34,560 bases of DNA from Pectobacterium sp. CFBP8739 (GCF_013449375.1 NZ_JACDRR010000003.1:1-34560); one strand, 5' to 3'; positions 24,611 through 34,502 are shown, numbered from the stretch's first letter. Numbers and translations: made by a program. The notes: generated by a model from the letters alone, not told the origin.

Positions 24611-27076
24611 TTAGTGATTCTGATATTTCTTGGTACGTCTCGTCGGAGCCGTATTCGCCGGATCGTCCGGCCAGACATGCTTGGGGTAACGCCCCTTCAT
24701 CTCTTTTTGCACCTCGCGGTAAGCGCCTTGCCAGAATGCCGCTAAATCCCGCGTAATCTGTAGTGGACGCTGCGCTGGCGATAAAAGTTCCAGTACCAGC
24801 GCCACACGCCCCTCTGCCAACAGCGGGCTCTGCTGCTCACCAAACATTTCCTGCATCCGCACCGACAGCACCGGTGGCTTATCGTCATAATAGGCGATAG
24901 GCAGGCAACTGCCGCCGGGTGCCGTGTAGTGCGTGGGTAATGCGCTATCCAGCCGCTGACGCAGTGACCAGTCCAACAACCGCAGTAGCGCCTCACTCAA
25001 ATTAATCTGGTGTAGCGCACGTAAGTCACGCACGCCAGACAGTGATGGCTGTAGCCAGATTTCGAGCGTTGCCAGCAGCGTATCGTCATCCACCAGTGGC
25101 CAATCAACCTCGGGCAACCACTGGTGGGCACACTGTAGCCGGGCGCGTAGCTGCAACGCCGCAGCGTCCCAGTTTAATGCCTCAATCCCCTGCTCCCGAA
25201 TCCAGGATAACAGCGCCTGCTGTAGAGCCTCATCGGAAGGCTTATTCAACGGGCGCGTTCGTAGCGTCAGGCTACCTATCTGGTCACGCTGGCTGGCGCG
25301 CAGAGTACCCTTTTCTTCGTCCCAGTGCACCACGTTATGTTCATTTATTAGTCCGGGTAGCCGCCGTTCCAGCCGTTCAATATCCAGTGGCAACGCCAGC
25401 AGAATCCTTGCATCCGCGTTCTGATTGTTTTGCGTTCGGCCGTTTTGCAGCAGTGCCGGAGCCAACAACCACTCCGTACCCGACAGCGCGTCATCAGCCG
25501 ACATCATCGCGCCACTGCCGTTCGCAAGTTGGTAGCGCCCATCCTGACTGCGCCGCCGAGCGATGCGATCGGGGAAAGCTTGTGCAAGCAGCCAGTCAGC
25601 TTCTCCGCTGTCAATGCACCCCGGATCCGTCGATAAACGGCGTGTCAGCTGTTTTGCTCGTCGCAGCCAGTGTGGCAATGGACGATGCAGCCAGTCGGCC
25701 AGATTAATCGACCCGCTACGCGGCGGCTCTTCGAGGATCGCCGCCAGACATCCGGCGGTCGCCAGCGCATCTGAATTTTGCTGTGATGCGGCATATAACA
25801 TCGTCGCCAAACGAGCATCGCTACCTAGTGCGGCGATCTTGCGCCCCTCTGCGGTCAACCTATCTTGCTCATCGGTAATACCTAGCTGGCGCAGTAACTG
25901 ACGTGCGACATACAGCGCGGGGGCAGGTGGCCTATCCAGCCAGGTTAACTGCGCCACATCGGTACAGCCCCACTGTAATAAGTCCAACCAGACGCTGCTT
26001 AAGTCGCTGTTCAGTATTTCGGCTTCGCTTTGGGCCGCTGCGCGTTCTGCCTGTTCACGCGAGCACAGATGCCAGCACATACCGGGGCTTAACCGTCCGG
26101 CACGCCCGGCGCGCTGCACCATAGAGGCCTGACTGATTCGCTGCGTCACCAGTCGGGTGACACCACTTTTCACATCAAAGCTGGCGACACGTTCGAGACC
26201 ACTATCCATCACCAGTCGGATTCCTTCAATCGTTAGACTGGTTTCTGCAATATTGGTGGCTAACACCACCTTACGACGACCCGGTTCAGCAGGCAGAATT
26301 GCCTTTTGCTGTTCCACCAGCGTCAACGCACCATATAAAGGGCAGAGATCCGTCTCGCTCGATACGCTATTTTCCAGCAGCGCCTGCACGCGGCGAATCT
26401 CCGCGACGCCGGGCAAAAACAGCAGAAGCGAACCGTCTTCTTCACTGAGCAAACGCCGCACCTGTCGCGCAACACCCTCTTCCAATCGTTCCTGATTATT
26501 CAGCGGCACATAACACCGTTCAACCGGATAGCTACGACCTTCGGAAACCACGCAGACCGCTTCCGGCAGCAGTGCCGCCAGCCGCGCATTGTCGAGCGTC
26601 GCGGACATAATCAACAGTTTTAAATCGTCACGTAACCCTTGTTGCACATCGAGCAGCAGCGCAAGTGCCAAATCAGCCTGTACGCTACGCTCATGAAATT
26701 CATCAAGGATGATCAGCGCCACGCCTTGCAGCTCCGCATCCTGCTGTAACAGACGGGTCAGCATCCCTTCGGTGACGACTTCCAGTTTCGTTGCGTCGCT
26801 CATGCGGCTTTCTGAGCGCATGCGATAACCTACCGTCTGTCCCGGTTCCTCACCGAGCTGCTGCGCCAACCGCCAGGCTACGCTCTTCGCCGCAAGACGA
26901 CGCGGCTCCAGCATGATGATGCGCCCGTTTAAATTACCCTGCTGCAGCAATTGCAACGGCAGCCAGGTCGATTTTCCCGCCCCTGTTGGGGCATTGAGCA
27001 GCACCTGAGGCGCAGTATGTAGCGCCGTTATGACATCATCCAGCACGGCGCTGACAGGCGGTAAAATCACAGACAT
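24611..27076 (-). CDS. hrpB: ATP-dependent RNA helicase-like protein HrpB
   Basis: A DEAH-type helicase of 821 aa, the usual length for the family, of unclear cellular role in enterobacteria. Walker A GAGKST lies at 32-37, the DEFH box (ILDEFHERS) at 125-128, and SAT in MSATLDNARLA follows. Motif V/VI blocks are TNIAETSLTIEGI and QRAGRAGR. The C-terminal HrpB-specific domain includes YPKHVWPDDPANTAPTRRTK. The name has nothing to do with type III secretion hrp genes of plant pathogens. It is divergent from thpR and upstream of mrcB, the same arrangement as in E. coli. The SD-like CGGAG lies immediately before the ATG, an unusually short spacing. Confidence 0.95.
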   Translation of the reverse strand: MSVILPPVSAVLDDVITALHTAPQVLLNAPTGAGKSTWLPLQLLQQGNLNGRIIMLEPRRLAAKSVAWRLAQQLGEEPGQTVGYRMRSESRMSDATKLEVVTEGMLTRLLQQDAELQGVALIILDEFHERSVQADLALALLLDVQQGLRDDLKLLIMSATLDNARLAALLPEAVCVVSEGRSYPVERCYVPLNNQERLEEGVARQVRRLLSEEDGSLLLFLPGVAEIRRVQALLENSVSSETDLCPLYGALTLVEQQKAILPAEPGRRKVVLATNIAETSLTIEGIRLVMDSGLERVASFDVKSGVTRLVTQRISQASMVQRAGRAGRLSPGMCWHLCSREQAERAAAQSEAEILNSDLSSVWLDLLQWGCTDVAQLTWLDRPPAPALYVARQLLRQLGITDEQDRLTAEGRKIAALGSDARLATMLYAASQQNSDALATAGCLAAILEEPPRSGSINLADWLHRPLPHWLRRAKQLTRRLSTDPGCIDSGEADWLLAQAFPDRIARRRSQDGRYQLANGSGAMMSADDALSGTEWLLAPALLQNGRTQNNQNADARILLALPLDIERLERRLPGLINEHNVVHWDEEKGTLRASQRDQIGSLTLRTRPLNKPSDEALQQALLSWIREQGIEALNWDAAALQLRARLQCAHQWLPEVDWPLVDDDTLLATLEIWLQPSLSGVRDLRALHQINLSEALLRLLDWSLRQRLDSALPTHYTAPGGSCLPIAYYDDKPPVLSVRMQEMFGEQQSPLLAEGRVALVLELLSPAQRPLQITRDLAAFWQGAYREVQKEMKGRYPKHVWPDDPANTAPTRRTKKYQNH

Positions 27077-27162
27077 CTCCGTATAAGGTTAACTTTCAGC
27101 GGCGAGCATTGTAGCATCATGATGAATGTCGCATCGGATGGAATCAGAACAGAGAGATCGCC

Positions 27163-27693
27163 ATGTCAGCCCCCCGCCGCCTGTTTTTTGCCCTATCACT
27201 ACCGGAAATCACACAGCAAGAGATTATCCGCTGGCGTGCCGAGCACTTCGCCCCAGAAGCCGGTCGTCCGGTCGCGGCGGCCAATCTTCATCTGACGCTG
27301 GCTTTTTTAGGTGACGTTAGCGAACAAAAAGCGCAGGCCTTACGAACATTGGCGGGTCGCATCCGTCAGCCTGTATTTTCCCTTACGCTGGATGACGCCG
27401 GACACTGGCCGCGTCCCGGCGTAGTCTGGCTGGGCTGTCGCCGCGCACCACGCGGGCTGCTGCAACTGGCAGAACTGCTGCGTTCCCAGGCCGCACGCAA
27501 CGGCTGTTATCAAACGGCATTACCTTTTCATCCACACATTACGCTGCTACGCGGCGCGACTCGCCCCGTTGCGATTCCCGCCGCGACCTTCAGTTGGCAG
27601 GTTGATATGACGCACTTTTCGCTTTACGAATCACTTTTCGATAATGGTAAAACCCGCTATCAACAGTTGGAAAGTTGGTCATTTATTAAATAG
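27163..27693 (+). CDS. thpR: RNA 2',3'-cyclic phosphodiesterase ThpR (LigT)
   Basis: A 2H phosphoesterase of 176 aa that opens 2',3'-cyclic phosphate ends of RNA and can join 2'-5' linked tRNA halves in vitro. The two H-x-T motifs are His43-Leu-Thr45 (NLHLTLAFLG) and His125-Ile-Thr127 (HPHITLLRG). The N-terminus RLFFALSLP is typical. The ATG has an AGAGAG site. sfsA follows after 12 bases, so the two are likely one operon, a conserved arrangement. The gene is divergent from hrpB across 86 bases. Confidence 0.93.
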   Translation: MSAPRRLFFALSLPEITQQEIIRWRAEHFAPEAGRPVAAANLHLTLAFLGDVSEQKAQALRTLAGRIRQPVFSLTLDDAGHWPRPGVVWLGCRRAPRGLLQLAELLRSQAARNGCYQTALPFHPHITLLRGATRPVAIPAATFSWQVDMTHFSLYESLFDNGKTRYQQLESWSFIK

Positions 27694-27705
27694 AACAGGA
27701 TTCTC

Positions 27706-28410
27706 ATGGACTATACTCCGCGTTTACAACCCGCCCGGTTAATTAAGCGTTACAAACGCTTTTTGGCCGATGTCGTGACCCCAGAAGGTGAGACGCTCAC
27801 GCTGCACTGCGCCAATACGGGAGCGATGACGGGCTGTGCGACGCCCGGCGATACCGTCTGGTACTCCACATCCGATAACCCTAAACGGAAGTATGCGCAC
27901 AGCTGGGAACTGACAGAAACGCAACAAAATCACTGGATTTGTGTCAATACTCTGCGTGCCAACACATTATTGTGCGAAGCCTTATTGGAGAATCGAATAG
28001 AAGAACTGTCGGGTTATTCAGACGTAAAAACGGAAGTGAGATACGGTACGGAAAATAGCCGAATCGATTTGCTTTTACAGGCGCCAGACAGGATTGACTG
28101 CTATATTGAGGTGAAATCAGTCACATTATTGCAACATGAATGTGGTTACTTTCCCGATGCAGTGACGCTCAGAGGGCAGAAGCATCTGCGTGAACTGCAA
28201 CAGATGGCTTCCAATGGAAAACGCGCAGTGCTGTTTTTCGCCGTGCTCCATTCAGGAATCCAACAAGTTTCCACCGCCCAACATATTGATGCACGCTATG
28301 CGGAATTATTTACAGAAGCACAGCGGGCAGGGGTTGAAATTTTATGTTACGGCTCCACATTATGCCCTGACGGTATTACATTGACGCACAAACTACCGTT
28401 GTTGGGATGA
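27706..28410 (+). CDS. sfsA: Sugar fermentation stimulation protein SfsA
   Basis: A 234-aa protein found widely in bacteria, named for an effect on maltose fermentation. Its molecular role is unsettled; DNA binding and a nuclease-like fold are suggested in the literature. Conserved blocks are visible: [40 protein letters not shown], and YIEVKSVTL followed by [16 protein letters not shown]. The D/E-x-K arrangement around IEVK resembles a nuclease core. An ACAGGA site precedes the ATG. It is followed by a 267-base gap that holds the dksA promoter region. Confidence 0.94.
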   Translation: MDYTPRLQPARLIKRYKRFLADVVTPEGETLTLHCANTGAMTGCATPGDTVWYSTSDNPKRKYAHSWELTETQQNHWICVNTLRANTLLCEALLENRIEELSGYSDVKTEVRYGTENSRIDLLLQAPDRIDCYIEVKSVTLLQHECGYFPDAVTLRGQKHLRELQQMASNGKRAVLFFAVLHSGIQQVSTAQHIDARYAELFTEAQRAGVEILCYGSTLCPDGITLTHKLPLLG

Positions 28411-28568
28411 AGTAAAAGCATTGCATAACACGCCGAACGCACCACCAAAGGCGTAACAGATTGTTTGTTATTTAATGTATACGGGTTGCGCCTCACACTT
28501 TATCAGGCCGGTGTCAGGAAGCATTGCCAACCCCATCTCCATCTGCTATTTATAGCGGCCTGTTTTTT

Positions 28569-28581
28569 CCCCCTATGGGGG
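28569..28581. repeat. C5/G5 hairpin in the dksA upstream region
   Basis: CCCCC-TAT-GGGGG, preceded by a T6 run, lies 97 bases before the dksA ATG in the 267-base gap after sfsA. Otherwise I see no gene in that gap. On the minus strand the T6 run would become an A-run, so this is not a terminator for the plus-strand sfsA unless read differently. It may be a leader hairpin of dksA. Confidence 0.4.
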
Positions 28582-28677
28582 CCGATATACCCAGATAGCT
28601 GAAGTTATGGCCAACAACGCCGCAATTTCACTGCATAAAAGGGTGTTATGCGTGTCGTGTTATGTAGGAGAAGCAAC

Positions 28678-29133
28678 ATGCAAGAAGGGCAAAACCGTAA
28701 GACATCTTCTCTGAGCATTCTCGCAATTGCCGGAGTAGAGCCGTACCAGGAGAAGCCGGGCGAAGAGTATATGAACGACGCTCAGCTGGCTCATTTCAAG
28801 CGCATTCTTGAAGCATGGCGCAACCAACTCATGGATGAAGTGGATCGTACGGTATCGCACATGCGCGATGAAGCCGCTAATTTCCCCGATCCCGTGGATC
28901 GCGCAGCGCAGGAAGAAGAGTTCAGTCTCGAACTGCGTAACCGTGACCGTGAGCGCAAACTGATCAAGAAAATCGCCAAAACACTGGTGAAAATCGAAGA
29001 AGAGGATTTCGGATTCTGCGAATCTTGTGGCGTCGAGATTGGCATCCGCCGTCTGGAAGCACGTCCGACCGCCGATCTGTGTATTGACTGCAAGACACTG
29101 GCAGAGATACGCGAAAAGCAAATGGCAGGCTAA
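28678..29133 (+). CDS. dksA: RNA polymerase-binding transcription factor DksA
   Basis: This factor binds the RNA polymerase secondary channel and, with ppGpp, adjusts rRNA, amino acid and virulence promoters. It has 151 aa, identical in length to E. coli. The coiled coil spans about residues 33-110, with tip acidic residues Asp71 and Asp74 in [13 protein letters not shown]. The C-terminal zinc finger uses Cys114, Cys117, Cys135 and Cys138. The ATG at 28678 has a TAGGAG site; the frame is open ten codons further upstream without support. gluQ follows after 191 bases, the usual neighbour. Confidence 0.97.
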   Translation: MQEGQNRKTSSLSILAIAGVEPYQEKPGEEYMNDAQLAHFKRILEAWRNQLMDEVDRTVSHMRDEAANFPDPVDRAAQEEEFSLELRNRDRERKLIKKIAKTLVKIEEEDFGFCESCGVEIGIRRLEARPTADLCIDCKTLAEIREKQMAG

Positions 29134-29144
29134 TTTTCCTGTCC

Positions 29145-29179
29145 AGAATCAGCTCCTGCCTATCGCGGGGGCCGATTCT
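29145..29179 (+). repeat. Hairpin between dksA and gluQ
   Basis: AGAATC (29145-29150) and GATTCT (29174-29179) pair, with partly complementary GC-rich arms between them. It lies 12 bases beyond the dksA stop and is not followed by a T-run, so partial read-through into gluQ is plausible. Confidence 0.4.
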
Positions 29180-29324
29180 AGGATCGCTACCGCTGATGAA
29201 TGATGTTCATCACTCTATCTTCTGTCTGGATAAAACGCTGATGAGATAGCATCAACCCCTTATGTCTGGAACAGCTTGTTTTACACAGAAAAGTCGTTTT
29301 ACCGAAACTACCCCTTCTCCTGAA

Positions 29325-30248
29325 ATGAATCCCTTTACTGAAACCGACCATTACGTCGGACGTTTTGCGCCTTCTCCCTCTGGCGATCTGCATTTTGGCT
29401 CACTCATCGCCGCACTGGGTAGTTATCTTCAGGCGCGTTCCCAACAAGGGCGCTGGCTGGTACGCATTGAAGACATCGATCCGCCACGGGAAATTCCCGG
29501 TGCTGCCTCCCGTATACTCGCCCAGTTAGAACATTACGGTCTGTATTGGGACGGCGATGTGGTTTACCAATCACAGCGCCATGCGCGTTACCGTGAGATT
29601 CTTCAGCTACTGCAACAGCAGGGAATGAGTTATTACTGCACCTGTACGCGTAGCCGTATTCAGCAGTTAGGCGGACACTATGACGGCTATTGCCGGACGC
29701 GTAACCTGCCCTCCGATAACGCCGCGCTACGCCTGCGTCAGGCGAGGCCAGTATTTCACTTTCACGATAAATTGCGTGGCGAACTGTATGCCGACACGGC
29801 ACTCGCGCAGGAAGATTTTATTATCCACCGCCGCGATGGGCTGTTTGCCTATAATCTGGCCGTCGTGATCGACGATAACGATCAGGGAGTTACGGAGATC
29901 GTGCGCGGTGCCGATCTTATCGAACCGACAGTCCGGCAAATTTCACTCTATCAGCAGTTGGGCTACGCGATCCCTACCTATGTTCATCTGCCGCTGGTGC
30001 TGAATACCGAGGGCAATAAACTGTCTAAACAGAATCATGCCCCGGCGCTGCCGAACAGCGATCCGCGTCCCGTGCTGCTGGCTGCACTGCGATTCTTGAA
30101 TCAACCGCTGCCGGAAAACGCGCAAGACATGACGCTTTCCGCACTGCTGGCATGGTCTGTCGCGCACTGGTCCCTTGATATCGTCCCGTTACAGGCGGTA
30201 ATAAACGCGTCCACGATCACATCAGCATTCTCAAAGGGGCATTGGTGA
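29325..30248 (+). CDS. gluQ: Glutamyl-Q tRNA(Asp) synthetase GluQ
   Basis: This truncated glutamyl-tRNA synthetase paralogue (307 aa) attaches glutamate to the queuosine base in tRNA(Asp), not to the tRNA end. The HIGH-like motif is HFGSL at 23-27, after [10 protein letters not shown], and the KMSKS-like motif is KLSKQN near 232. The zinc ligands are Cys105, Cys107, Tyr119 and Cys123. The anticodon-binding domain is missing, as is normal here. Two starts are possible: ATG at 29262 and ATG at 29325. The latter gives the family's usual N-terminus (a few residues before YVGRFAPS). Neither has a good ribosome site. Also called yadB; it lies between dksA and pcnB as in E. coli. Confidence 0.92.
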   Translation: MNPFTETDHYVGRFAPSPSGDLHFGSLIAALGSYLQARSQQGRWLVRIEDIDPPREIPGAASRILAQLEHYGLYWDGDVVYQSQRHARYREILQLLQQQGMSYYCTCTRSRIQQLGGHYDGYCRTRNLPSDNAALRLRQARPVFHFHDKLRGELYADTALAQEDFIIHRRDGLFAYNLAVVIDDNDQGVTEIVRGADLIEPTVRQISLYQQLGYAIPTYVHLPLVLNTEGNKLSKQNHAPALPNSDPRPVLLAALRFLNQPLPENAQDMTLSALLAWSVAHWSLDIVPLQAVINASTITSAFSKGHW

Positions 30249-30271
30249 GCTATGATTAGCCGCTATTTTTC

Positions 30272-30307
30272 ATGGCGCGCCATCCTTAGCCGCCCCTTTG
30301 GGGGGCG
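30272..30307 (+). repeat. Palindrome and hairpin before pcnB
   Basis: ATGGCGCGCCAT (30272-30283) is a perfect 12-bp palindrome, and CGCCCC (30291-30296) pairs with GGGGCG (30302-30307). TTAGCCGC also occurs twice (30256-30263 and 30286-30293). They lie in the gluQ-pcnB gap, ending 47 bases before the pcnB start, and may stabilise or attenuate the transcript. Confidence 0.45.
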
Positions 30308-30354
30308 ACGCCAATGCTGTGCTGTTGATTTATCCATCACTATCGAGGTGTATT

Positions 30355-31767
30355 ATCTTTTCCCGAGTTGCTAATTTTTGTCGTAAAGTACTGAATCGTG
30401 AGAACGAAATGGTCGAATTAGAGGAAACGCATCAGAACCTGACGGTGATCCCGCGTGACCAACATACTATTTCACGCAGCGACATCAGCGATAACGCGCT
30501 GAAGGTACTTTATCGCCTGAACAAAGCGGGCTACGAGGCTTATCTGGTTGGCGGCGGTGTACGCGATCTGCTGCTGGGCAAAAAGCCAAAGGATTTTGAT
30601 ATCACCACTAACGCTACGCCCGATCAGGTACGCAAGTTGTTCCGCAACTGTCGTTTGGTTGGGCGTCGTTTCCGTCTGGCTCATATCATGTTCGGGCCAG
30701 AGGTGATTGAAGTTGCCACGTTCCGTGGTCACCACGATCAGCATCAGGAACAGCAGGAAACCAAGAATTCTTCTCAGCAGGCTCAGAGCGGCATGCTGCT
30801 GCGCGACAATATTTTCGGCTCGGTTGAAGAAGACGCCCAGCGCCGCGATTTCTCGATCAACAGCCTCTACTACAGCATTTCTGATTTCAGCGTTCGTGAC
30901 TATACCGGTGGCCTGAACGACCTACGTCAGGGTGTCATCCGAATGATTGGCGACCCTGAAACGCGCTACCGTGAAGATCCGGTGCGTATGCTGCGCGCCG
31001 TCCGTTTTGCGGCCAAACTGAACATGACGGTCAGCCCAGAAACCGCTGAACCGATTCCTCGTCTGGCCTCATTGCTGCACGATATTCCTGCGGCACGCAT
31101 GTTTGAAGAGTCACTAAAGCTGCTTCAATCAGGCTATGGCTACCCAACTTATAAGATGCTGTGTGAATACCAGCTGTTCCAGCCGCTTTTCCCGCTGCTG
31201 AGTCGCTACTTCACACCAAGCGGCGATTCCACATTGGAGCGCATGGTTGCACAGGTGCTGAAAAATACCGATCAGCGCCTGCAAAATGACATGCGAGTCA
31301 ATCCAGCGTTTTTGTTTTCCGCCATGCTGTGGTATCCGCTGGTTGAGCATGCACAAAAGCTGGCTCAGGAAAGCGGTCTGGCTTACTTCGATGCCTTCTC
31401 GCTGGCGATGAACGATGTGTTGGATGAACAGTGTCGTTCTCTGGCGATTCCTAAGCGTATTACCTCTTTAGTCCGCGATATCTGGCAATTGCAAACTCGC
31501 CTGTCTCGTCGTCAGGGGAAACGCGCTTATAAACTGATGGAACATCCGAAATTCCGCGCCGCGTATGACTTGCTTTGTCTGCGTGCCGAAATCGAAAACC
31601 ATCAGGAGCTGCTGCGTCTGGCGCAGTGGTGGGGGGAATTCCAGGTTGCTGCGCCACCACGCCAGCAAAATATGCTGAAGTCGCTGGATGACGGCCCGAC
31701 ACCACACCGTCGTTCCCGCCCTCGCCGACCGCGTAAACCGACAGCGTCACGCCGAGATCAAGCCTGA
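30355..31767 (+). CDS. pcnB: Poly(A) polymerase I PcnB with a non-AUG start
   Basis: This enzyme adds poly(A) tails to RNA 3' ends and so speeds decay; it also affects plasmid copy number through antisense RNA turnover. It belongs to the nucleotidyltransferase family. The catalytic aspartates in KPKDFD become Asp80 and Asp82 when translation starts at the ATC at 30355, as in E. coli PcnB. The start [13 protein letters not shown] aligns with recalled E. coli [13 protein letters not shown], whose start codon is AUU. GAGG (30345-30348) lies 6 bases before the ATC; an ATT at 30352 is the only close alternative. The first ATG in frame (30409) would drop a conserved N-terminus. The C-terminus is rich in Arg/Lys, as expected. 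The stop overlaps folK by one base. Confidence 0.9.
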   Translation: MFSRVANFCRKVLNRENEMVELEETHQNLTVIPRDQHTISRSDISDNALKVLYRLNKAGYEAYLVGGGVRDLLLGKKPKDFDITTNATPDQVRKLFRNCRLVGRRFRLAHIMFGPEVIEVATFRGHHDQHQEQQETKNSSQQAQSGMLLRDNIFGSVEEDAQRRDFSINSLYYSISDFSVRDYTGGLNDLRQGVIRMIGDPETRYREDPVRMLRAVRFAAKLNMTVSPETAEPIPRLASLLHDIPAARMFEESLKLLQSGYGYPTYKMLCEYQLFQPLFPLLSRYFTPSGDSTLERMVAQVLKNTDQRLQNDMRVNPAFLFSAMLWYPLVEHAQKLAQESGLAYFDAFSLAMNDVLDEQCRSLAIPKRITSLVRDIWQLQTRLSRRQGKRAYKLMEHPKFRAAYDLLCLRAEIENHQELLRLAQWWGEFQVAAPPRQQNMLKSLDDGPTPHRRSRPRRPRKPTASRRDQA

Positions 31768-32255
31768 TGGTACGTGTGTATCTGGCGCTGGGCAGCAACC
31801 TTGCCCAGCCTTTGCAACAAGTACGCACGGCGTTGTCTGCACTAGACGCGATTCCACATACGCGCGTCGTTTGCTGTTCCTCATTTTATCGTAGCCGCCC
31901 GCTTGGCCCGCAGGATCAGCCAGACTACCTCAACGCCGTCGTTGAACTGGAAACCGCATTAGTGGCCGAATCTCTGCTCGATCACACACAGGCTATCGAG
32001 CTGGAACAAGGTCGCGAACGCAAGGAACACCGCTGGGGCCCACGCACGTTGGATCTGGACATTCTGCTGTTTGGCGACGTCATCATCCAGACTGAACGTT
32101 TGACCGTGCCGCATTACGACATGAAAAATCGCGAATTCATGCTCTATCCGCTCGCGGAAATTGCCCCTGAGTTGACATTCCCCGACGGCGAAACGCTTGC
32201 CCAGCGGCTAACCCATGTCGATCGCAACGGTCTGACATTATGGGACAGACAATAA
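31767..32255 (+). CDS. folK: 2-amino-4-hydroxy-6-hydroxymethyldihydropteridine pyrophosphokinase FolK
   Basis: This folate-pathway enzyme (162 aa) transfers pyrophosphate from ATP to hydroxymethyldihydropterin, the step before dihydropteroate synthase. The family signature GPRTLDLDILLFG is at about 91-103, with the metal-binding Asp96 and Asp98. The N-terminus VYLALGSNLAQP is typical. The ATG overlaps the pcnB TGA in the TGATG arrangement, indicating coupling. A GC-rich hairpin follows before panB. Confidence 0.96.
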   Translation: MVRVYLALGSNLAQPLQQVRTALSALDAIPHTRVVCCSSFYRSRPLGPQDQPDYLNAVVELETALVAESLLDHTQAIELEQGRERKEHRWGPRTLDLDILLFGDVIIQTERLTVPHYDMKNREFMLYPLAEIAPELTFPDGETLAQRLTHVDRNGLTLWDRQ

Positions 32256-32267
32256 ACCGACGGAATC

Positions 32268-32290
32268 GCGAGGCCAACTGACAGCCTCGC
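32268..32290 (+). terminator. Hairpin after folK
   Basis: GCGAGGC (32268-32274) and GCCTCGC (32284-32290) form a 7-bp stem with a 9-base loop, 13 bases beyond the folK stop, followed by TTATC. The T-run is short, so termination is probably partial. Confidence 0.5.
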
Positions 32291-32324
32291 TTATCAACAC
32301 CTCTCACATCTGCAACTTGACGCG

Positions 32325-32348
32325 CGACGGGTATATCGCTACTCGTCG
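32325..32348. promoter_or_regulatory. Inverted repeat in the panB upstream region
   Basis: CGACGGGTA (32325-32333) and TACTCGTCG (32340-32348) are inverted repeats with one mismatch and a 6-base spacer, about 57-80 bases before the panB ATG. It may be an operator or a leader hairpin. No known regulator can be assigned. Confidence 0.35.
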
Positions 32349-32404
32349 GCTTACATTAGAATGTCCCCCTTAATTCTTCGCCCTATTGACATAGGAAGAC
32401 CGTC

Positions 32405-33202
32405 ATGAAACCGACGACTATCTCCCATTTGCGCCAATGGAAACAAGATCAGCGAAAATTCGCTACGATTACCGCTTACGACGCCAGTTTCTCCCGCCTG
32501 TTTTTTGAACAAGGCATCCGTGTAATGCTGGTCGGTGATTCTTTGGGAATGACCGTGCAAGGTCACGATTCCACCTTACCCGTGACCACCAACGACATCG
32601 TTTACCACACACAGTGTGTTCGCCGCGGCGCCCCACTGGCGCTGGTTCTCTCCGATATGCCTTTTATGACCTATGCCACGCCAGAACAAACGTTCAGCCA
32701 GGCCGCAGAACTAATGCGTGCAGGTGCGAATATGGTGAAACTGGAGGGCGGAAGCTGGCTTGCCCCAACGGTAAAAATGCTGACTGAGCGCGCCGTGCCA
32801 GTCTGTGGTCATCTGGGTCTGACGCCGCAGTCCGTTAACATCTTCGGTGGCTATAAAATTCAGGGCCGGAGCGAAAGCGATGCCAATCAACTGCTGGCCG
32901 ATGCGCTTGCGCTTGAAGAAGCGGGAGCACAGTTGCTTGTGCTGGAATGTGTACCGGTTGCGCTGGCTAAACGCGTTACGGATGCGCTGTCGATTCCGGT
33001 GATCGGCATTGGCGCCGGCAACGTGACCGACGGGCAGATTCTGGTCATGCATGATGCTTTCGGCATTACCGGTGACAACACGCCTAAATTCGCCAAGAAT
33101 TTTCTGGCGCAAAGCGGGGGAGATATCCGTTCGGCAGTACGTTTGTATGCACAAGAAGTCGAACAGGGTCTCTACCCAGCCGAAGAACATTCATTTCATT
33201 AA
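32405..33202 (+). CDS. panB: Ketopantoate hydroxymethyltransferase PanB
   Basis: This enzyme (265 aa) makes ketopantoate from alpha-ketoisovalerate and methylene-tetrahydrofolate, the first step of pantothenate synthesis. Its folate need links it functionally to folK upstream. Metal and catalytic residues are placed as in E. coli: Asp45 (VGDSLGM), Asp84 (LSDMPFMTY), Glu114 (KLEGG) and Glu181 (VLECVP). An AGGAAG site precedes the ATG. It opens the panBCD run; panC follows after 47 bases. Confidence 0.96.
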   Translation: MKPTTISHLRQWKQDQRKFATITAYDASFSRLFFEQGIRVMLVGDSLGMTVQGHDSTLPVTTNDIVYHTQCVRRGAPLALVLSDMPFMTYATPEQTFSQAAELMRAGANMVKLEGGSWLAPTVKMLTERAVPVCGHLGLTPQSVNIFGGYKIQGRSESDANQLLADALALEEAGAQLLVLECVPVALAKRVTDALSIPVIGIGAGNVTDGQILVMHDAFGITGDNTPKFAKNFLAQSGGDIRSAVRLYAQEVEQGLYPAEEHSFH

Positions 33203-33249
33203 AAAACGAGCATTCCGTTAATCAGGTTGTTTTGTTTAGGAGTACGAGC

Positions 33250-34104
33250 GTGTTAATTATCGAAACCCCTCTGCTGCTGCGCCGCGAAGTTCGCCGCTGG
33301 CGTCAGGAAGGGAAACGCATTGCGTTGGTTCCTACCATGGGTAACTTGCATGACGGGCACATGACGCTGGTCGATGAAGCCAAGGCACGTGCCGATATCG
33401 TTATTGTCAGCATTTTTGTCAATCCCATGCAGTTTGAGCGGCCAGATGATTTAGCCCGCTACCCCCGGACATTGCAGGAAGACTGTGAGAAATTAAACCG
33501 TCGCGGAGCCGATCTGGTTTTCGCACCGAGCCCAGATGTGGTATACCCCAATGGACTGGAATCACAAACGTTTGTCGATGTACCTGGCCTGTCTTCTATG
33601 TTGGAAGGTGCCAGCCGTCCAGGACATTTTCGCGGCGTAGCCACCATCGTCAGCAAGCTGTTCAATCTGGTACAGCCAGATTTAGCCTGCTTCGGTGAGA
33701 AAGATTATCAGCAGCTAGCGCTGATTCGACAACTCGTCCGAGATATGGGCTACGACATTGATATCATTGGCGTCCCTATCGTGCGTGCAAAAGATGGGCT
33801 GGCATTGAGTTCACGTAATGGCTATCTCAGTGCTGAAGAACGCCAGTTGGCACCGAAACTTTACCAGTTGATGATGGATCTGTCGGCGCAGTTGGACAAC
33901 GGCGATCGCCAGATAGACACATTGCTGGAACAAACCGCAGAGCAGTTGCGCGAAGCGGGTTTTACGCCTGATGAACTGTTTATCCGTGATGCGGAGACGC
34001 TACAACCGCTGAACACTGCCAGCACACGAGCAGTGATTTTGATGGCTGCCTGGTTAGGCAAGGCCAGATTGATTGATAACCACCAGGTCGATTTGACTGT
34101 ATGA
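33250..34104 (+). CDS. panC: Pantothenate synthetase PanC
   Basis: This ligase (284 aa) joins pantoate and beta-alanine using ATP. The nucleotide-binding HxGH-type motif is His34-Asp-Gly-His37 in MGNLHDGHM, followed by [17 protein letters not shown], the GEKDYQQL loop and the KMSKS-equivalent region [10 protein letters not shown] take the GTG at 33250 as start: an AGGAG site lies 7 bases upstream, and the N-terminus [17 protein letters not shown] matches E. coli PanC. Upstream codons in frame have no support. panD follows at 17 bases, and the beta-alanine it makes is used here. Confidence 0.95.
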   Translation: MLIIETPLLLRREVRRWRQEGKRIALVPTMGNLHDGHMTLVDEAKARADIVIVSIFVNPMQFERPDDLARYPRTLQEDCEKLNRRGADLVFAPSPDVVYPNGLESQTFVDVPGLSSMLEGASRPGHFRGVATIVSKLFNLVQPDLACFGEKDYQQLALIRQLVRDMGYDIDIIGVPIVRAKDGLALSSRNGYLSAEERQLAPKLYQLMMDLSAQLDNGDRQIDTLLEQTAEQLREAGFTPDELFIRDAETLQPLNTASTRAVILMAAWLGKARLIDNHQVDLTV

Positions 34105-34121
34105 ACCGAGGTAACAAAGCG

Positions 34122-34502
34122 ATGATACGTACCATGCTGCAAGGCAAGCTGCACCGAGTAAAAGTGACTCAGGCTGACTTGCATTATGAAGGCTCTTGCG
34201 CCATCGATCAGGATTTTATGGATGCCGCCGGCATTCTGGAATACGAAGCGATTGATATCTACAACGTTGATAACGGCCAGCGTTTTTCGACCTACGCGAT
34301 TGTGGGCGAAAGAGGATCACGCATTATCTCCGTGAACGGTGCCGCCGCTCGCCTTGCCTGTGTTGGCGACAAACTGATTATCTGCTCCTACGTGCAGATG
34401 TCTGACGAGGAAGCCAGAAACCACAGCCCGAAAGTAGCCTATTTCTCTGGTGATAACGAGCTACAACGTCAGGCAAAAGCGATTCCGGTTCAGGTTGCCT
34501 GA
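34122..34502 (+). CDS. panD: Aspartate 1-decarboxylase PanD
   Basis: This pyruvoyl enzyme (126 aa) makes beta-alanine from aspartate for PanC. It is made as a proenzyme that cuts itself between Gly24 and Ser25 (HYEGSCAID), giving the N-terminal pyruvoyl group; Lys9 and Tyr58 of the active site are present. The ATG at 34122 gives the standard start [15 protein letters not shown]; an ATG seven codons upstream is less likely. It completes panBCD as one unit. It lies 58 bases from the window end. Confidence 0.96.
   Translation: MIRTMLQGKLHRVKVTQADLHYEGSCAIDQDFMDAAGILEYEAIDIYNVDNGQRFSTYAIVGERGSRIISVNGAAARLACVGDKLIICSYVQMSDEEARNHSPKVAYFSGDNELQRQAKAIPVQVA

Noticed and set aside
25042-25707. Open frame of 221 codons on the plus strand opposite hrpB
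   Set aside because: It is a reverse-strand shadow of the well-supported hrpB gene in GC-rich DNA, with no ribosome site or recognisable protein features.
24611-27076. hrpB as part of a type III secretion (hrp) cluster
   Set aside because: The protein is a DEAH helicase with Walker A and DEFH motifs; the shared name is a coincidence and no secretion genes are nearby.
30298-30354. TTG at 30298 as the start of pcnB
   Set aside because: It would add residues unrelated to the family and has no ribosome site; the GAGG before ATT/ATC and the alignment with E. coli favour 30355.
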